Shown: positions 31,848 through 42,108 of the stretch, in pieces
Layout: each line of letters opens with the position of its first letter
Numbering within the stretch: the stretch's first letter is position 1
Assembly (NCBI RefSeq): GCF_000024225.1
Contig: NC_013203.1
Span: 1,457,501-1,521,500, forward strand
Source: Lancefieldella parvula DSM 20469
Lineage (GTDB): Bacteria; Actinomycetota; Coriobacteriia; Coriobacteriales; Atopobiaceae
Direction: 5' to 3'
Length of the DNA: 64,000 nucleotides
Program-made: the position numbers and the translations under genes
Notes under the pieces: generated by a model
Database searches by the model: none
Told to the model about the DNA's origin: nothing
Seen by the model: the letters and a program-made list of their open reading frames with translations, nothing else

Positions 31848-32594
31848 CTAGTAATGCAAATGCATTCCTGGATAGACCATCTCGCGAGCATGCTTTTGAT
31901 ATGCAGCAATAGCCTCTTCTTCAAAGGCAAGAGGAGTGTCTTTTTCACCCGCCATATCCAAAATCCAACGTGTGAGGTAAGGGTTGAGTGGAAGCAGCGG
32001 ACCAATAAGCCAGGTGGCAATAGCGTTCTTGCGTCGGAAACCTTCCAACTTGCTTTCTTTATTGATGCCAAAACCTACCTTATTTTTAAGAAAATGGCAG
32101 TTGGAGTTATCTCCCTCAGTAAGCGTGAACTGCATCTTAAAGCCAACAACAGTAAAAGGCTCTTTGCCGTTGCCGGGATCAAACTCTCCCACCTGAACGT
32201 CGTGGAAGCGCTGAGGCATATAACGAGTAGTCGTGAATTTGAACAAACCCAAGCCTTTAATTTCAGAGCCGTCTGGATTAACGATTTTCTCGCCAAAAAG
32301 CTCTGAAGCGTTACCGGTAAACAGCATAGGGACGCCCTGATCAGCCAGTTCAGCCAGTCTATCCTTGTAAGGCATGAGGCGAGAAATAATAAGCTCTTGC
32401 TGAGCCTCTGTCATGCCACCCATGATGATTGCTGACGGTGTATGTTCCACAAAGTAAGGCGTCGCGGCATGAGAGGTATACACAAAGTTCTCTTTTGGGA
32501 GACAAGCCTCCAGGTAGAGAGCATTTCCGTTATCTCCACCCTGGTTGCCATACTCTGGATAAAGAATCTCAATCTTAGTTGCTGGATTACTCAT
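31848..32594 (-). CDS. gatD: GatD-like glutamine amidotransferase subunit (MurT partner), catalytic residues missing
   Basis: 248 residues, a type 1 (CobB/CobQ-like) amidotransferase domain that in MurT/GatD supplies ammonia to amidate lipid II glutamate. Family features are present (YPEYGNQGGDNGNA, AIIMGGMTEAQ and GPLLPLNPYLTRW). But the nucleophile elbow, normally with Cys (CGGYQ-like), reads LFTGNASELFG, with Gly94 where Cys is expected. The catalytic His position in the x-H-GPLLPxNP motif is Ile197 in ATWLIGPLLPLNP. Both S. aureus catalytic residues (Cys94, His189) are thus absent. The gene overlaps murT by 8 bases, so pairing is clear. It is probably not a working glutaminase, or uses another nucleophile. 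Confidence 0.85.
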   Translation of the reverse strand: MSNPATKIEILYPEYGNQGGDNGNALYLEACLPKENFVYTSHAATPYFVEHTPSAIIMGGMTEAQQELIISRLMPYKDRLAELADQGVPMLFTGNASELFGEKIVNPDGSEIKGLGLFKFTTTRYMPQRFHDVQVGEFDPGNGKEPFTVVGFKMQFTLTEGDNSNCHFLKNKVGFGINKESKLEGFRRKNAIATWLIGPLLPLNPYLTRWILDMAGEKDTPLAFEEEAIAAYQKHAREMVYPGMHLHY

Positions 32595-33999
32595 TGGAGG
32601 CCTCCATCTGTTTTAAGCGCTCAATGATACGGTTTCTGCTGATATCAGCAATACCACCGTTGTAGAGGCCATGTGCATAGAAAACGTGTTGGCAAGCATT
32701 GAGATCAACCAGGTCAGCAGTCTCTTCAGGAGAGTTTGCTACAAAGGTCTTAGCAGGATCAACGCCCGCAAGTCTGAGTCTGAGCTGCAGATCAAGTGAT
32801 GTATCACCGTAAATAATGACCTGCTTAACACTTGGATCTTGCAGGAACTCAAAGTCGGTCTGGTAGTACCAGCCAATGTACTCTGTCTGGTCCTTAGCTT
32901 TTGCCATATATGCATCAGCAATCATGATGATAATTGCCTTATCGCCTGGTTGTTTGCGCAGGATATCAATAGTAACTGAGGTTGCCGTGTCATTCTCGCC
33001 CTTAGAAGCCATGCTAATAAGGCGACGACCGTTGTAATCAATCTCGTTATACCTGGAAGAAGCAATGTTAACGCGCTGCAAAGACGCGGCGATAGTTGCA
33101 GGCGCAAGACCCATCTCACGCGCGGTAACAATAGCTACAAACAGGTTGTAGAGGTTAACGATAGAGTAGCTGTTGAGCTTATATTCGTACGTTGGTGCAC
33201 CCTCGTGGCAGTGTTCTTTGACCACAAACTTGCCAGTCTCTGGCTCTACTGAGATAACCTCATAATCAGGAGTTGGATTGGTATACCCGCATTCCTCGCA
33301 AGTTGCGTGGCCAAGATGTCTGAGATGAGCGTAATCCCACTTGAGCTTGCCGCCACATTTTGGACATGCGGTAAGGTCTGAAACAATGCCTACAGGATCC
33401 GCAGTATCATCAGCCAACCTTGCAATTGAGTAATACGTACGATGAGTACATTGAGGGGCAAGTCTGCAGCTAATCATGTCATCTGCGTTCAAAATCAGAT
33501 GAGTTGAAGCAGGGATACCCTTATCCATAACGTCAAACACATAGTCTGGCGTTGCACTGCGAGAAAACGTATCGCGGAACAAATTAGTAACGGACAAAAT
33601 ATCAGGCTGCAAATAAGGAAAAATGCGAGGTCCAGAGAGCTCATCAAACTCCATAACTGCAAGCTTAGTCTTTGAAGCGCCCTTCCATGTGGCGTTCTTT
33701 GCAAATGAGCTTGCAAAACCACTAGAAATATTACCGCCAACGCGATTAGTAACAGTCTGATAACCGTTATCAGCGAGAAGATCGTTGAGCAAGTTATTAG
33801 TGGTTGTCTTGCCATTAGTACCTGTGATAAAGACAACCTGTTCTGGCTTAGCGATATCCCCTAAAAATGCAGGGTCAATGGCCTCCGCAATAAATCCTGG
33901 TAGAGTTCCACCTTCGTGATTAGTCAACTTAAGTGCTGCAAGTGTTGCTTTAGCAGCGAGAAAAGCTACAGGAAATAATCTGCTCTTTTTTTGTGCCAC
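32587..33999 (-). CDS. murT: MurT-like lipid II isoglutaminyl synthase, Mur ligase subunit
   Basis: About 470 residues. A Mur ligase ATP loop GTNGKTTTNNLL, then a four-cysteine zinc ribbon characteristic of MurT (CPKCGGKLKW...CEECGY), and a C-terminal DUF1727 domain. With GatD it amidates the alpha-carboxyl of D-Glu in lipid II. The start is a GTG at 33999 with GGGAG five bases upstream; an ATG at 34011 has no ribosome site. The overlapping gatD-like partner lacks its Cys/His, which raises the question of the ammonia source. Confidence 0.92.
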   Translation of the reverse strand: MAQKKSRLFPVAFLAAKATLAALKLTNHEGGTLPGFIAEAIDPAFLGDIAKPEQVVFITGTNGKTTTNNLLNDLLADNGYQTVTNRVGGNISSGFASSFAKNATWKGASKTKLAVMEFDELSGPRIFPYLQPDILSVTNLFRDTFSRSATPDYVFDVMDKGIPASTHLILNADDMISCRLAPQCTHRTYYSIARLADDTADPVGIVSDLTACPKCGGKLKWDYAHLRHLGHATCEECGYTNPTPDYEVISVEPETGKFVVKEHCHEGAPTYEYKLNSYSIVNLYNLFVAIVTAREMGLAPATIAASLQRVNIASSRYNEIDYNGRRLISMASKGENDTATSVTIDILRKQPGDKAIIIMIADAYMAKAKDQTEYIGWYYQTDFEFLQDPSVKQVIIYGDTSLDLQLRLRLAGVDPAKTFVANSPEETADLVDLNACQHVFYAHGLYNGGIADISRNRIIERLKQMEASNE

Positions 34000-34090
34000 A
34001 GTAACTCCCATCGTGAGCAAAGTCTCTCTAGTTTATCACCTCACGAGAAGGGCTTGAAGAACACAGGTCTTCTCGTCAAAAATGTCGCAT

Positions 34091-34122
34091 AAAAAAGCCG
34101 AGCCAGGACATCCTGGCTCGGC
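34091..34122 (-). terminator. Rho-independent terminator after nifJ
   Basis: Perfect 11-base stem GCCGAGCCAGG with its complement around a 4-base loop (arms 34097-34107 and 34112-34122); leftward it is followed by six T. Lies between nifJ and murT. Confidence 0.85.
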
Positions 34123-34147
34123 CAAAGCTCCGTGAAAGTAAGTTGCC

Positions 34148-37100
34148 TTACTCCTCAGGCTGCTCCTTCTTCTCTGCTGCATAGAGCTCGGAGAGGCGTA
34201 CAAGGTGATCGTAGCGAGCCATTGCGGCTTCCTCGTTCTCCTTGAAGAGCTTCTCTGCGTGCTCTGGGAACTCGCGGGTGAGTCGGCTGTAACGAGCCTC
34301 GTTCATCAGGAACTCCTGGTAGCCACCCTTAGGTGCCTTAGAGTCGAGCGTGAACTTCTTACCTGCTGGTGCAGATGGGTTGAAGCGATAGAGGTTCCAG
34401 TAGCCAGTATCGACTGCCTTCTTCATCTCCTCCTGTGCGTGAGCCATGCCACCCTTAATGGAGTGCATCTCACATGGGGAGTAACCGATGATGAGGGATG
34501 GTCCTGGATAAGCCTCTGCCTCGGCAATTGCCTTGAGGGTCTGCTGGAGGTTTGCGCCCATGGAGACCTGAGCAACATAGACGTAACCGTAAGTCATAGC
34601 GATCTCAGCAAGGTTCTTCTGCTTGATGTCTTTACCAGCTGCAGCGAACTGTGCAACCTGGCCAAGACGGGAAGCCTTAGAGGACTGACCACCGGTGTTG
34701 GAATAAACCTCAGTGTCGAAGACAAAGACGTTGATATCCTCGCCGGAAGCAAGAACGTGGTCAAGGCCACCGAAGCCGATGTCGTATGCCCAACCGTCGC
34801 CACCGAAGATCCAGAAGGACTTCTTGGTGAGGAAGCTCTTGTTAGCAAGGATTTCCTTAGCTGTTGCAAGGTCAGACTTAGCAAGCTCAACCACAAAAGT
34901 CTTGGAAGCTTCCTTCGAGAGGGCTGCGTCGTTGACGGACTCAATCCATGCCTTAGCAGCATCCTTGAGGTCCTGAGATGCGCCGTCCTCATCGACAAGC
35001 TGCTGAGCAAGCTCGAGAAGACGCTTCTGCTGTGCCTGGTGACCAAGCATCAGACCCATACCGTGCTCAGCGTTGTCCTCGAAGAGGGAGTTGTTCCATG
35101 CCGGACCGTGACCATTTGCATCGGTAGTGAATGGTGAGCAGGAAGCTGGGTTACCCCAAATAGAGGAGCAACCAGTTGCGTTGGAGATGTACATACGATC
35201 GCCGAAGAGCTGAGTAACCAGACGACCATAGCTGGTCTCAGCGCAGCCTGCGCAGGAACCAGAGAACTCAAGAAGAGGCTTCTTGAACTGGGATCCCTTA
35301 ACGTTGTTAGCGACAAGCTCGGTCTTCTCGGAGACGTGATTAACTGCGTAATCAAAGATCTCCTGCTTGGACTCTTGCTCCTCGATTGGCTTCATGGTCA
35401 GAGCATCTGCAGGGCAGATGTAGACGCAGTTGGAGCAACCAGTACAGTCGAGCTGAGAAATAGCAATCTCAAACTTGTAGCCCTTAGCCTTAGGACCAAC
35501 GGCATCCTTGAACTGAGACTGTGCTGGTGCAGCAGCAACCTCTTCGTCGGTAAGGACGAATGGACGAATGACTGCGTGTGGGCAGACATAAGCGCACTGG
35601 TTACACTGGATGCACTTCTCGACGTTCCACTCAGGAACAACAACAGCAATGCCACGCTTCTCATACGCAGCAGCGCCAAGTTCAAACTGACCGTCAACGT
35701 GGTTCTTAAATGCGGAAACAGGAAGTGCGTCACCCTCCATACGAGAGACTGGTGTCATGATGTCGCGAACCTGCTTGAGCAGAGCCTCACGACCCTCAAG
35801 GGTGATTGTGCTAGGAGCATCCTCTGCAGAAGCCCAATCAGCAGGAATCTCAATCTTAGTAAATGCGGTAGCGCCGGCGTCGATTGCCTTGTGGTTCATA
35901 TCGACGACGTTCTGACCCTTCTTCAGGTAAGAGTGAGTTGCAGCATCCTTCATGTACTGAAGTGCGTCTGCCTCTGGGAGAACCTTTGCAAGAGCAAAGA
36001 ATGCAGACTGAAGAATAGTGTTAGTGCGTTTACCCATACCAATTTCCTTGGCAAGGTCAATTGCATTAATCAGATAAACGTTGATGTTGTTCTTAGCAAT
36101 GTAGCGCTTTGCCTCTGCTGGCAGGTGGTGTGCAAACTCCTCTGCATCCCACTGGCAGTTGACCAGGAAAGTACCGCCAGGCTTGACATCGCGGACCATC
36201 TTGTAGCCCTTGATGATATATGCAGGGACGTGGCATGCAACAAAGTCTGCCTTGGTGACATAGTAAGGAGAACGAATCTTGTGATCACCGAAACGCAGGT
36301 GGCTGATGGTAATGCCGCCAGTCTTCTTGGAGTCATACTGGAAGTATGCCTGAACATATTTATCGGTGTGGTCACCAATAATCTTAATGGAGTTCTTGTT
36401 AGCACCAACGGTACCGTCGCCGCCGATACCCCAGAACTTGCACTCAATGGTGCCCTCAGCTGCAGTGTTAGGAGCCTCAGGATCCTCTGGGAGAGACAGA
36501 TTGGTAACATCGTCAACAATACCAATGGTGAACTCGCGCTGAGGATTATCCTTCTTGAGCTCCTCAAAGATTGCAAATGCAGATGATGGTGGGGTGTCCT
36601 TGGAACCAAGGCCATAACGACCGCCAACAACCTTAATGCCTGTACGACCAGCCTCATAGAGAGAAGAAACAACGTCCTCGTAGAGAGGCTCACCAACGGA
36701 GCCTGGCTCCTTGGTACGGTCGAGAACAGCAATCTTCTTGACGGACTCAGGAAGAACATCAACAAAGTGCTTTACAGAGAATGGACGATAGAGGCGGACC
36801 TTAACCAGACCGACCTTCTCGCCATGAGCATTCAGGTAATCGATAACCTCTTCAAGGGTATCGCAGAAGGAACCCATGCAGATAACAACGCGATCAGCGT
36901 CTTCTGCACCGTAGTAGTTGAACAGACCGTAATCAGTACCAAGCTTAGCGTTGATCTTGTTCATGTAGTCTTCAACGACTGCTGGCAGCTGGTTATAAAC
37001 CTCGTTGCATGCCTCGCGGTGCTGGAAGAAGATATCGCCGTTCTCGTGGGAACCACGGCTTGCTGGATGCTCTGGGTTCAGTGCGTGATCACGGAATGCC

Positions 37101-37702
37101 TGAACAGCATCCATATCACACATCTCAGCCAGGTCAGCATAATCCCAAACAGCAACCTTCTGAATCTCGTGAGAAGTACGGAAGCCGTCGAAGAAGTTAA
37201 CAAATGGAACCTTGCCCTTAATTGCTGCGAGGTGAGCAACAGGAGCCAGATCCATAACCTCCTGGACGTTGCCTTCTGCGAGAAGTGCAAAACCAGTCTG
37301 ACGAGTAGCCATAACATCAGAGTGATCGCCAAAGATGTTCAATGCATGGGTTGCAACGGTACGTGCGCTGACGTGGAAAACACCAGGAAGCTGCTCGCCG
37401 GCAATCTTGTACATGTTTGGAAGCATGAGCAAGAGACCCTGAGAAGCGGTGTAAGTAGTGGTCAGAGCACCCGAACCAAGAGAACCGTGAACAGCACCAG
37501 CTGCGCCAGCCTCGGACTGCATCTCGACAACCTTGACGGTTGTGCCAAAGATGTTCTTTACGCCCTGAGCGGACCACTGGTCAACATAGTCTGCCATTGG
37601 ACTTGATGGGGTAATTGGGTAAATGCCCGCTACCTCAGTAAACGCATACGACACGTAAGCCGCGGCGTTGTTACCGTCCATGGACTTAAACTTTCTTGCC
37701 AT
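34148..37702 (-). CDS. nifJ: Pyruvate:ferredoxin (flavodoxin) oxidoreductase
   Basis: About 1184 residues; oxidises pyruvate with CoA to acetyl-CoA and CO2, passing electrons to ferredoxin in anaerobes. Single-chain architecture: N-terminal pyrimidine-binding domain (YPITPSSPMAD), the gamma domain, an inserted ferredoxin domain with two 4Fe-4S motifs (CIQCNQCAYVCP and CTGCSNCVYICP, about residues 700 and 754), a further SCAGCAETSYGRL block near 815, and a C-terminal TPP-binding domain with GGDGWAYDIGFGG. GGAGAGGAA precedes the ATG at 37702, so the earlier frame is not used. Followed by a strong terminator; monocistronic. Confidence 0.97.
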   Translation of the reverse strand: MARKFKSMDGNNAAAYVSYAFTEVAGIYPITPSSPMADYVDQWSAQGVKNIFGTTVKVVEMQSEAGAAGAVHGSLGSGALTTTYTASQGLLLMLPNMYKIAGEQLPGVFHVSARTVATHALNIFGDHSDVMATRQTGFALLAEGNVQEVMDLAPVAHLAAIKGKVPFVNFFDGFRTSHEIQKVAVWDYADLAEMCDMDAVQAFRDHALNPEHPASRGSHENGDIFFQHREACNEVYNQLPAVVEDYMNKINAKLGTDYGLFNYYGAEDADRVVICMGSFCDTLEEVIDYLNAHGEKVGLVKVRLYRPFSVKHFVDVLPESVKKIAVLDRTKEPGSVGEPLYEDVVSSLYEAGRTGIKVVGGRYGLGSKDTPPSSAFAIFEELKKDNPQREFTIGIVDDVTNLSLPEDPEAPNTAAEGTIECKFWGIGGDGTVGANKNSIKIIGDHTDKYVQAYFQYDSKKTGGITISHLRFGDHKIRSPYYVTKADFVACHVPAYIIKGYKMVRDVKPGGTFLVNCQWDAEEFAHHLPAEAKRYIAKNNINVYLINAIDLAKEIGMGKRTNTILQSAFFALAKVLPEADALQYMKDAATHSYLKKGQNVVDMNHKAIDAGATAFTKIEIPADWASAEDAPSTITLEGREALLKQVRDIMTPVSRMEGDALPVSAFKNHVDGQFELGAAAYEKRGIAVVVPEWNVEKCIQCNQCAYVCPHAVIRPFVLTDEEVAAAPAQSQFKDAVGPKAKGYKFEIAISQLDCTGCSNCVYICPADALTMKPIEEQESKQEIFDYAVNHVSEKTELVANNVKGSQFKKPLLEFSGSCAGCAETSYGRLVTQLFGDRMYISNATGCSSIWGNPASCSPFTTDANGHGPAWNNSLFEDNAEHGMGLMLGHQAQQKRLLELAQQLVDEDGASQDLKDAAKAWIESVNDAALSKEASKTFVVELAKSDLATAKEILANKSFLTKKSFWIFGGDGWAYDIGFGGLDHVLASGEDINVFVFDTEVYSNTGGQSSKASRLGQVAQFAAAGKDIKQKNLAEIAMTYGYVYVAQVSMGANLQQTLKAIAEAEAYPGPSLIIGYSPCEMHSIKGGMAHAQEEMKKAVDTGYWNLYRFNPSAPAGKKFTLDSKAPKGGYQEFLMNEARYSRLTREFPEHAEKLFKENEEAAMARYDHLVRLSELYAAEKKEQPEE

Positions 37703-38095
37703 TTCCTCTCCTTGCCTAATCTGTGATTTCTCACAGTATGCGTCTGTGCGATCCAAAATAAAGCTGTAGACCCTGGGTGACTACGGAAACAGGTTTCATA
37801 GTTCGGCCGGCAGCGGTCGCATAATGCTTTTATTATTGCGCAAAAAAACAATGAAACAAATCAGAAATACAAGCCAATAAATACCTATTTTTAGGTAGGA
37901 ATTTCTACCTGCGAAATTGCAAAATAAACATAACAATAAAGTACAACTTTTTTGTAACTCAACAAAATATTCAAGTACGCAAACAGCCATCTGTCTAAAA
38001 ACTAAACAGATTTTTACGTGAGCAATCAACGCACAATAGTTTTATCACGCATTGATTGCGCTTTTAAATGCTCTTAAATCTCATGCCTCTTCTGA
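37703..38095. other. Intergenic region upstream of nifJ
   Basis: No gene seen; AT-rich. It should hold the nifJ promoter. An inverted repeat with 8-base core arms (38022-38032 and 38049-38059, one mismatch in 11) lies near the 3' end of the gene to the right, and a small hairpin ATCTGT...ACAGAT followed by T5 on the plus strand at about 37989-38015. Neither has a clear gene to serve. Confidence 0.45.
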
Positions 38096-38758
38096 TTACT
38101 TTGAAGCTTTAATTTCACAAAGCTTCTTGTAACCAAATAAAAAACGCTCTCCTATCTGGCCTTCAGCATCAGAGGCACATACGATTCCGTGTTCATCTGA
38201 TGTAAGAAAAGCTTCATCAAATTCAACAGTTCCATCAAATATCTGTGCAACAACATCTGGGTTAAACTCTATTGGCTCATGAAGAGTCTGTGCTAAATCA
38301 AGCACCAAACTTGTAGCTCCAGATTGAACACTTTCTTCTGAGGTGCCAACGATAATCCTTCCGTCCTTTACCAGCCAGAGTACCTCTGGTGCACAATGAG
38401 TTTGCTGCTCTTCTCGCTGTGAAATTCTTGCACGTCCTGCAAGAGACAGAACAGATCTCTCCTCCAAAGACTGATAAGGCCCAACGGTCATAGCAGCCTG
38501 GCCATTACTTTCAAGCAAAATCATTAGAACGCCATCTGGATACTCTTGTGATCCTTCTTTAAGCGTTCCCTCAATGTGTTGCTTAGCCCAAGCAATCAAG
38601 TGCGGAGAAACTTCTTTTTGAGCAACTATTCGTCTACTCAGCGCACGTAAGTGCCTGTTATCAAGAGGAAGAGCTCCTCCAGCCAGTCTCCAGCGACAAA
38701 CAAGTTCTGGATTATCAAGCTCAAACTTCTGAGCTGCTTTTAACTCTTCCTGGTCCAC
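38096..38758 (-). CDS. Protein of unknown function
   Basis: About 220 residues, not recognised. The start is a GTG at 38758, with GGGGGAGG five bases upstream. Soluble, no signal peptide or membrane segment. The C-terminal half, with VLWLVKDGRIIVGTSEES and FDGTVEFDEAFLTSDEHGIVCA, has the alternating pattern of a beta-rich enzyme and faintly recalls PLP class IV enzymes, but no catalytic motif can be shown. It follows purH by 52 bases on the same strand, so is probably co-transcribed. Confidence 0.72.
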   Translation of the reverse strand: MDQEELKAAQKFELDNPELVCRWRLAGGALPLDNRHLRALSRRIVAQKEVSPHLIAWAKQHIEGTLKEGSQEYPDGVLMILLESNGQAAMTVGPYQSLEERSVLSLAGRARISQREEQQTHCAPEVLWLVKDGRIIVGTSEESVQSGATSLVLDLAQTLHEPIEFNPDVVAQIFDGTVEFDEAFLTSDEHGIVCASDAEGQIGERFLFGYKKLCEIKASK

Positions 38759-38810
38759 AGTATCCTCCCCCAATTTTTATAGTATTGACTGCTAGTCCCG
38801 ACTTAGCAGA

Positions 38811-40400
38811 TTAGTGCCTAAAGTGTCGCTTTCCCGTAAACACCATTGCAATACCATATTCATCACAAGCAGCAATGGATTCATCGTCTCTAACTGATCC
38901 ACCTGGCTGAATAATAGCTGTTACGCCATGAGCTGCCAGCGTGTCAACGTTATCTCGGAATGGGAAGAATGCGTCAGATGCAGCCACAAGGTTCTTTGAA
39001 TCAATTCCCATACGCTCGCAAGCTGCTTCAGCACGCTCACATGCGAGAAGAGCAGCATCAACACGGTTGGGCTGACCTGGTCCCATACCAATTCCAGCCT
39101 GATCTTTTGCGACCAGAATTGCATTAGACTTAACGGTCTTACAGACCTTCCAAGCAAATACCAAATCAGACAACTCTTCTGAAGTTGGTTGACGCTTTGT
39201 GACAACCTCAAAGCTATCCGCAGTTTCATCAGCATGATCAAGGTCTTGCACTAAAAGACCACCATCAACAGTTCTCATTTCGAGCTCACGACTTCTATCG
39301 ATTCCGCCCGTAGCTAATACGCGAAGATTTGTTCTCTTTGACAGTCGCTCAAGAGCCTCTTCCGTGAAACTTGATGCAATAAGAACCTCAACAAACTGCT
39401 TATTGATATCTGCAAAATGCTCCACAAACTCCAGTGGAACTTCTCTGTTCACTGCAATAATTCCACCAAATGCAGAAAGAGGATCACAAGCAAATGCCCG
39501 GTCATATGCCTCAATAACATTTTCTGCTGTTGCAGAACCACAAGGATTCTGATGCTTCAAAATAATGACTGATGGATCATCAAACTCACGAACAGCCGCC
39601 CAAGCTGCATCGGTATCCAACAAATTGTTGTAAGACAAAGGCTTACCCTGAAGTTGCTGAGCATTTGCTAGGGAGTGTGCAGGAGCGCCAGGCATCTTGT
39701 AAAACGCTGCGGACTGCTGAGGATTTTCTCCGTAACGAAGATCTTGCTCCTTTGTTGCCTTTACCAGCAAAGTCTCTGGGAATTTACTTTGCTCTGCTTC
39801 AACAACACCAGAAAGGTATGCGGCAATAGCGCCATCGTATGCAGCCGTTGTCTTAAATACCTTCAAAGCCAGCTGCTGGCGAGAAGCCCTTGTAGTTGCA
39901 CCGTCATGGACACGCATCTCATCAAGAACACGACCATAATCTGCCGGATCAACAACAACCGTAACAAAATCATTATTCTTTGCAGCAGAGCGGAGCATTG
40001 AAGGTCCACCGATATCGATATGCTCAATTGCATTTTCAAGAGTTACTGATGGATCAGCTACAGTCTTCTCAAACTCATAGAGATTAACGCAGACCAGGTC
40101 AATCATGCCAATACCATTATTCTCTGCGTCTGCGACATGACCGGAATTATCTCTACGGCATAAAAGACCACCATGAACACGAGGATGCAGCGTCTTAACA
40201 CGACCGTCCATCATTTCTGGAAATCCGGTATAAGACTCAATAGGAACTACGGGGACACCAGCCTCTTCAAGGGTTTTTGCGGTTCCACCTGTTGAAATTA
40301 CTTCAACACCAAACTCTTTAGTAAGAGTTTGTGCAAATTCAACAATACCCGTTTTATCTGTTACCGAAATTAGCGCACGTTTGATAGGGGCCTCAGCCAT
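38811..40400 (-). CDS. purH: Bifunctional AICAR formyltransferase/IMP cyclohydrolase
   Basis: About 529 residues; the last two steps of purine synthesis. N-terminal IMP cyclohydrolase domain ([31 protein letters not shown]), C-terminal formyltransferase domain with [27 protein letters not shown] with the Lys-His pair, and [26 protein letters not shown] precedes the ATG at 40400. Another purine gene, purC, lies 20 kb away in this window. An unknown gene follows. Confidence 0.97.
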   Translation of the reverse strand: MAEAPIKRALISVTDKTGIVEFAQTLTKEFGVEVISTGGTAKTLEEAGVPVVPIESYTGFPEMMDGRVKTLHPRVHGGLLCRRDNSGHVADAENNGIGMIDLVCVNLYEFEKTVADPSVTLENAIEHIDIGGPSMLRSAAKNNDFVTVVVDPADYGRVLDEMRVHDGATTRASRQQLALKVFKTTAAYDGAIAAYLSGVVEAEQSKFPETLLVKATKEQDLRYGENPQQSAAFYKMPGAPAHSLANAQQLQGKPLSYNNLLDTDAAWAAVREFDDPSVIILKHQNPCGSATAENVIEAYDRAFACDPLSAFGGIIAVNREVPLEFVEHFADINKQFVEVLIASSFTEEALERLSKRTNLRVLATGGIDRSRELEMRTVDGGLLVQDLDHADETADSFEVVTKRQPTSEELSDLVFAWKVCKTVKSNAILVAKDQAGIGMGPGQPNRVDAALLACERAEAACERMGIDSKNLVAASDAFFPFRDNVDTLAAHGVTAIIQPGGSVRDDESIAACDEYGIAMVFTGKRHFRH

Positions 40401-40475
40401 TGCCGCTCCTTTGTGTTTGACACTTGCTATCAGAAACACTTACAGACTATCAGCTGCAAAACACTACGTACTAGA

Positions 40476-40504
40476 TGTAAACAAACTTGAAACTATTCTA
40501 TAAT
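40476..40504 (+). promoter_or_regulatory. Possible promoter for the GNAT-gluQ pair
   Basis: A consensus TATAAT (40499-40504) has a weak TGTAAA -35 17 bases upstream. Transcription would start about 30 bases before the GNAT start codon, with AAAGGA in between. It is divergent from purH. Confidence 0.4.
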
Positions 40505-40540
40505 CTTCCGATGTAAAACACACGAAAGGAACTATTTCAT

Positions 40541-41170
40541 ATGTCTATTGATACTCCCATCATAGTCCCCTTTGAAGATGCTGACTTACCGGAGCTCATA
40601 TCAATCTTTGAACGCGTCTGGTACTTGGATGGTGAAGAGTCAAAAGATGAAAGTCACTCCCTTGCGACTATTGATATCGCCTATTTTATTAGCGTTTCTA
40701 CTCATCGCTTTGTAGCAAAACAAGGCGACCAAATACTTGGTCTTATTTTTTGCTCAAACGGAGAAACTCCAGCCGATTATAAAAAATGGCAAAAACTAGA
40801 AAATGAGGCAACCACAAAAGCTAAAAAACTATTCAGCGCAGAAGATTTTGAGGATCATGAGGTCTTTGGCGATGTCGAATCTGGTCTAGTTCACAAATAT
40901 TGGAACACAGACACTAACAATCCTAAATGGGAGATTACCCTGTTCTGTGTTAACCCTGCTATAAAAAGCCAGGGCATTGGAGGCATGCTCTTCTCCTACA
41001 TTTTGAACTTTATGAAAGAACAGGGAGCCAAGCATTATTTTCTTGCAACTGATGATAGCTGTGACTTTGGCTTCTATCAGCACAAGGGTCTTACATGTAA
41101 AGACAAAGCGGCTGTCAAATCATCAACAAAAGACTTTGGATTTGCTTATATCTATGCAGGAGATCTCTAA
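40541..41170 (+). CDS. GNAT-family N-acetyltransferase
   Basis: 209 residues. The acetyl-CoA-binding pyrophosphate loop is SQGIGGMLFSYI (about 146), preceded by a beta strand ITLFCVNPAI. A roughly 30-residue insertion rich in Lys/Glu lies between strands 2 and 4. AAAGGA lies before the ATG. Two bases separate its stop from gluQ, so co-transcription is clear. The acceptor is unknown. Confidence 0.88.
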   Translation: MSIDTPIIVPFEDADLPELISIFERVWYLDGEESKDESHSLATIDIAYFISVSTHRFVAKQGDQILGLIFCSNGETPADYKKWQKLENEATTKAKKLFSAEDFEDHEVFGDVESGLVHKYWNTDTNNPKWEITLFCVNPAIKSQGIGGMLFSYILNFMKEQGAKHYFLATDDSCDFGFYQHKGLTCKDKAAVKSSTKDFGFAYIYAGDL

Positions 41171-41172
41171 GA

Positions 41173-42108
41173 ATGAACCCTTGCGTTGGAAGGTTTGCGC
41201 CCACTCCTTCCGGAAGAATGCATCTTGGTAACGTTTTCTCAGCGCTTATGGCTTGGGCTAGTACTCGTTCCCAAAATGGCAACTTTATTCTTCGCATCGA
41301 AGACTTAGATATTCGCGCTCATAACCCTCAATATACCTCCTATCTTCTTGATGACCTGCAGTGGTTGGGGCTAGATTGGGACAGAGGCCCGTTCTACCAA
41401 AGTAAGCGTACAGAGCTCTACCAAGAGGCTCTTTTAAGATTAAAACAGCAGGGGCTCCTATATCCTTGCTTTTGCTCCCGAGCAGACTTACACGTCGCGC
41501 AGGCCCCTCATGCCAGCGACGGTACGTATATCTATGCAGGAACTTGCAGCAATCTAAGCCAGTCTGAGCGTGAAGAACTCTCAAAACATAAAATTCCAGC
41601 AACACGTATGCGAGTTTCTAATAAGAACTACACATTTGAAGACAAAGTCTATGGTCCAATATCTCAAAACCTTGCTGAATCATGTGGAGACTTTATTGTC
41701 CAACGTGCAGACGGAATCTTTGCTTATCAGCTTGCTGTGGTAGTGGACGATGCTGATATGGGCATAACTGAAGTAGTCAGAGGATCGGATCTTCTCTCCT
41801 CGACACCTAGACAACTTTATTTACAAGACACACTTGGTCTTTCTCATCCCACATACGCTCACCTCCCCTTACTTGTTGCACCGGATGGTAGAAGGCTTTC
41901 CAAACGTGACCGTGACTTAGATCTTGGTGCCCTTAGAGCTCAAGGAAAAACACCAGAAGAAATTCTTGGCTTTTTGGCTTATTGCATAGGTCTTGCGGAA
42001 AAGGATGAAACTCTTTCTGCAGCACAAGTTGTAAATCGCTTTTCCTGGGATGCACTTCACGCTCACCGAAAAAACGTGGTTGTTGAGCATTTTTCACATG
42101 TTTTGTGA
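41173..42108 (+). CDS. gluQ: Glutamyl-Q tRNA(Asp) synthetase
   Basis: 311 residues; glutamylates queuosine in tRNA-Asp. A class I synthetase core with SGRMHLGN in place of HIGH, LSKRDRDLD in place of KMSKS, and the zinc site CFCSRADLHVAQ...Y..GTC. No anticodon-binding domain, as in the family. The gene ends exactly where base composition changes: its stop (TGA at 42106) overlaps a GTG that opens the histidine kinase fragment. The last few residues may therefore have been altered at the junction. Note queT in the same window. Confidence 0.93.
   Translation: MNPCVGRFAPTPSGRMHLGNVFSALMAWASTRSQNGNFILRIEDLDIRAHNPQYTSYLLDDLQWLGLDWDRGPFYQSKRTELYQEALLRLKQQGLLYPCFCSRADLHVAQAPHASDGTYIYAGTCSNLSQSEREELSKHKIPATRMRVSNKNYTFEDKVYGPISQNLAESCGDFIVQRADGIFAYQLAVVVDDADMGITEVVRGSDLLSSTPRQLYLQDTLGLSHPTYAHLPLLVAPDGRRLSKRDRDLDLGALRAQGKTPEEILGFLAYCIGLAEKDETLSAAQVVNRFSWDALHAHRKNVVVEHFSHVL

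Noticed and set aside
34205-36586. Two long plus-strand frames (310 and 416 codons) opposite nifJ
   Set aside because: Antisense shadows of a strongly coding gene; Cys/Leu-rich composition without domains and no ribosome sites.
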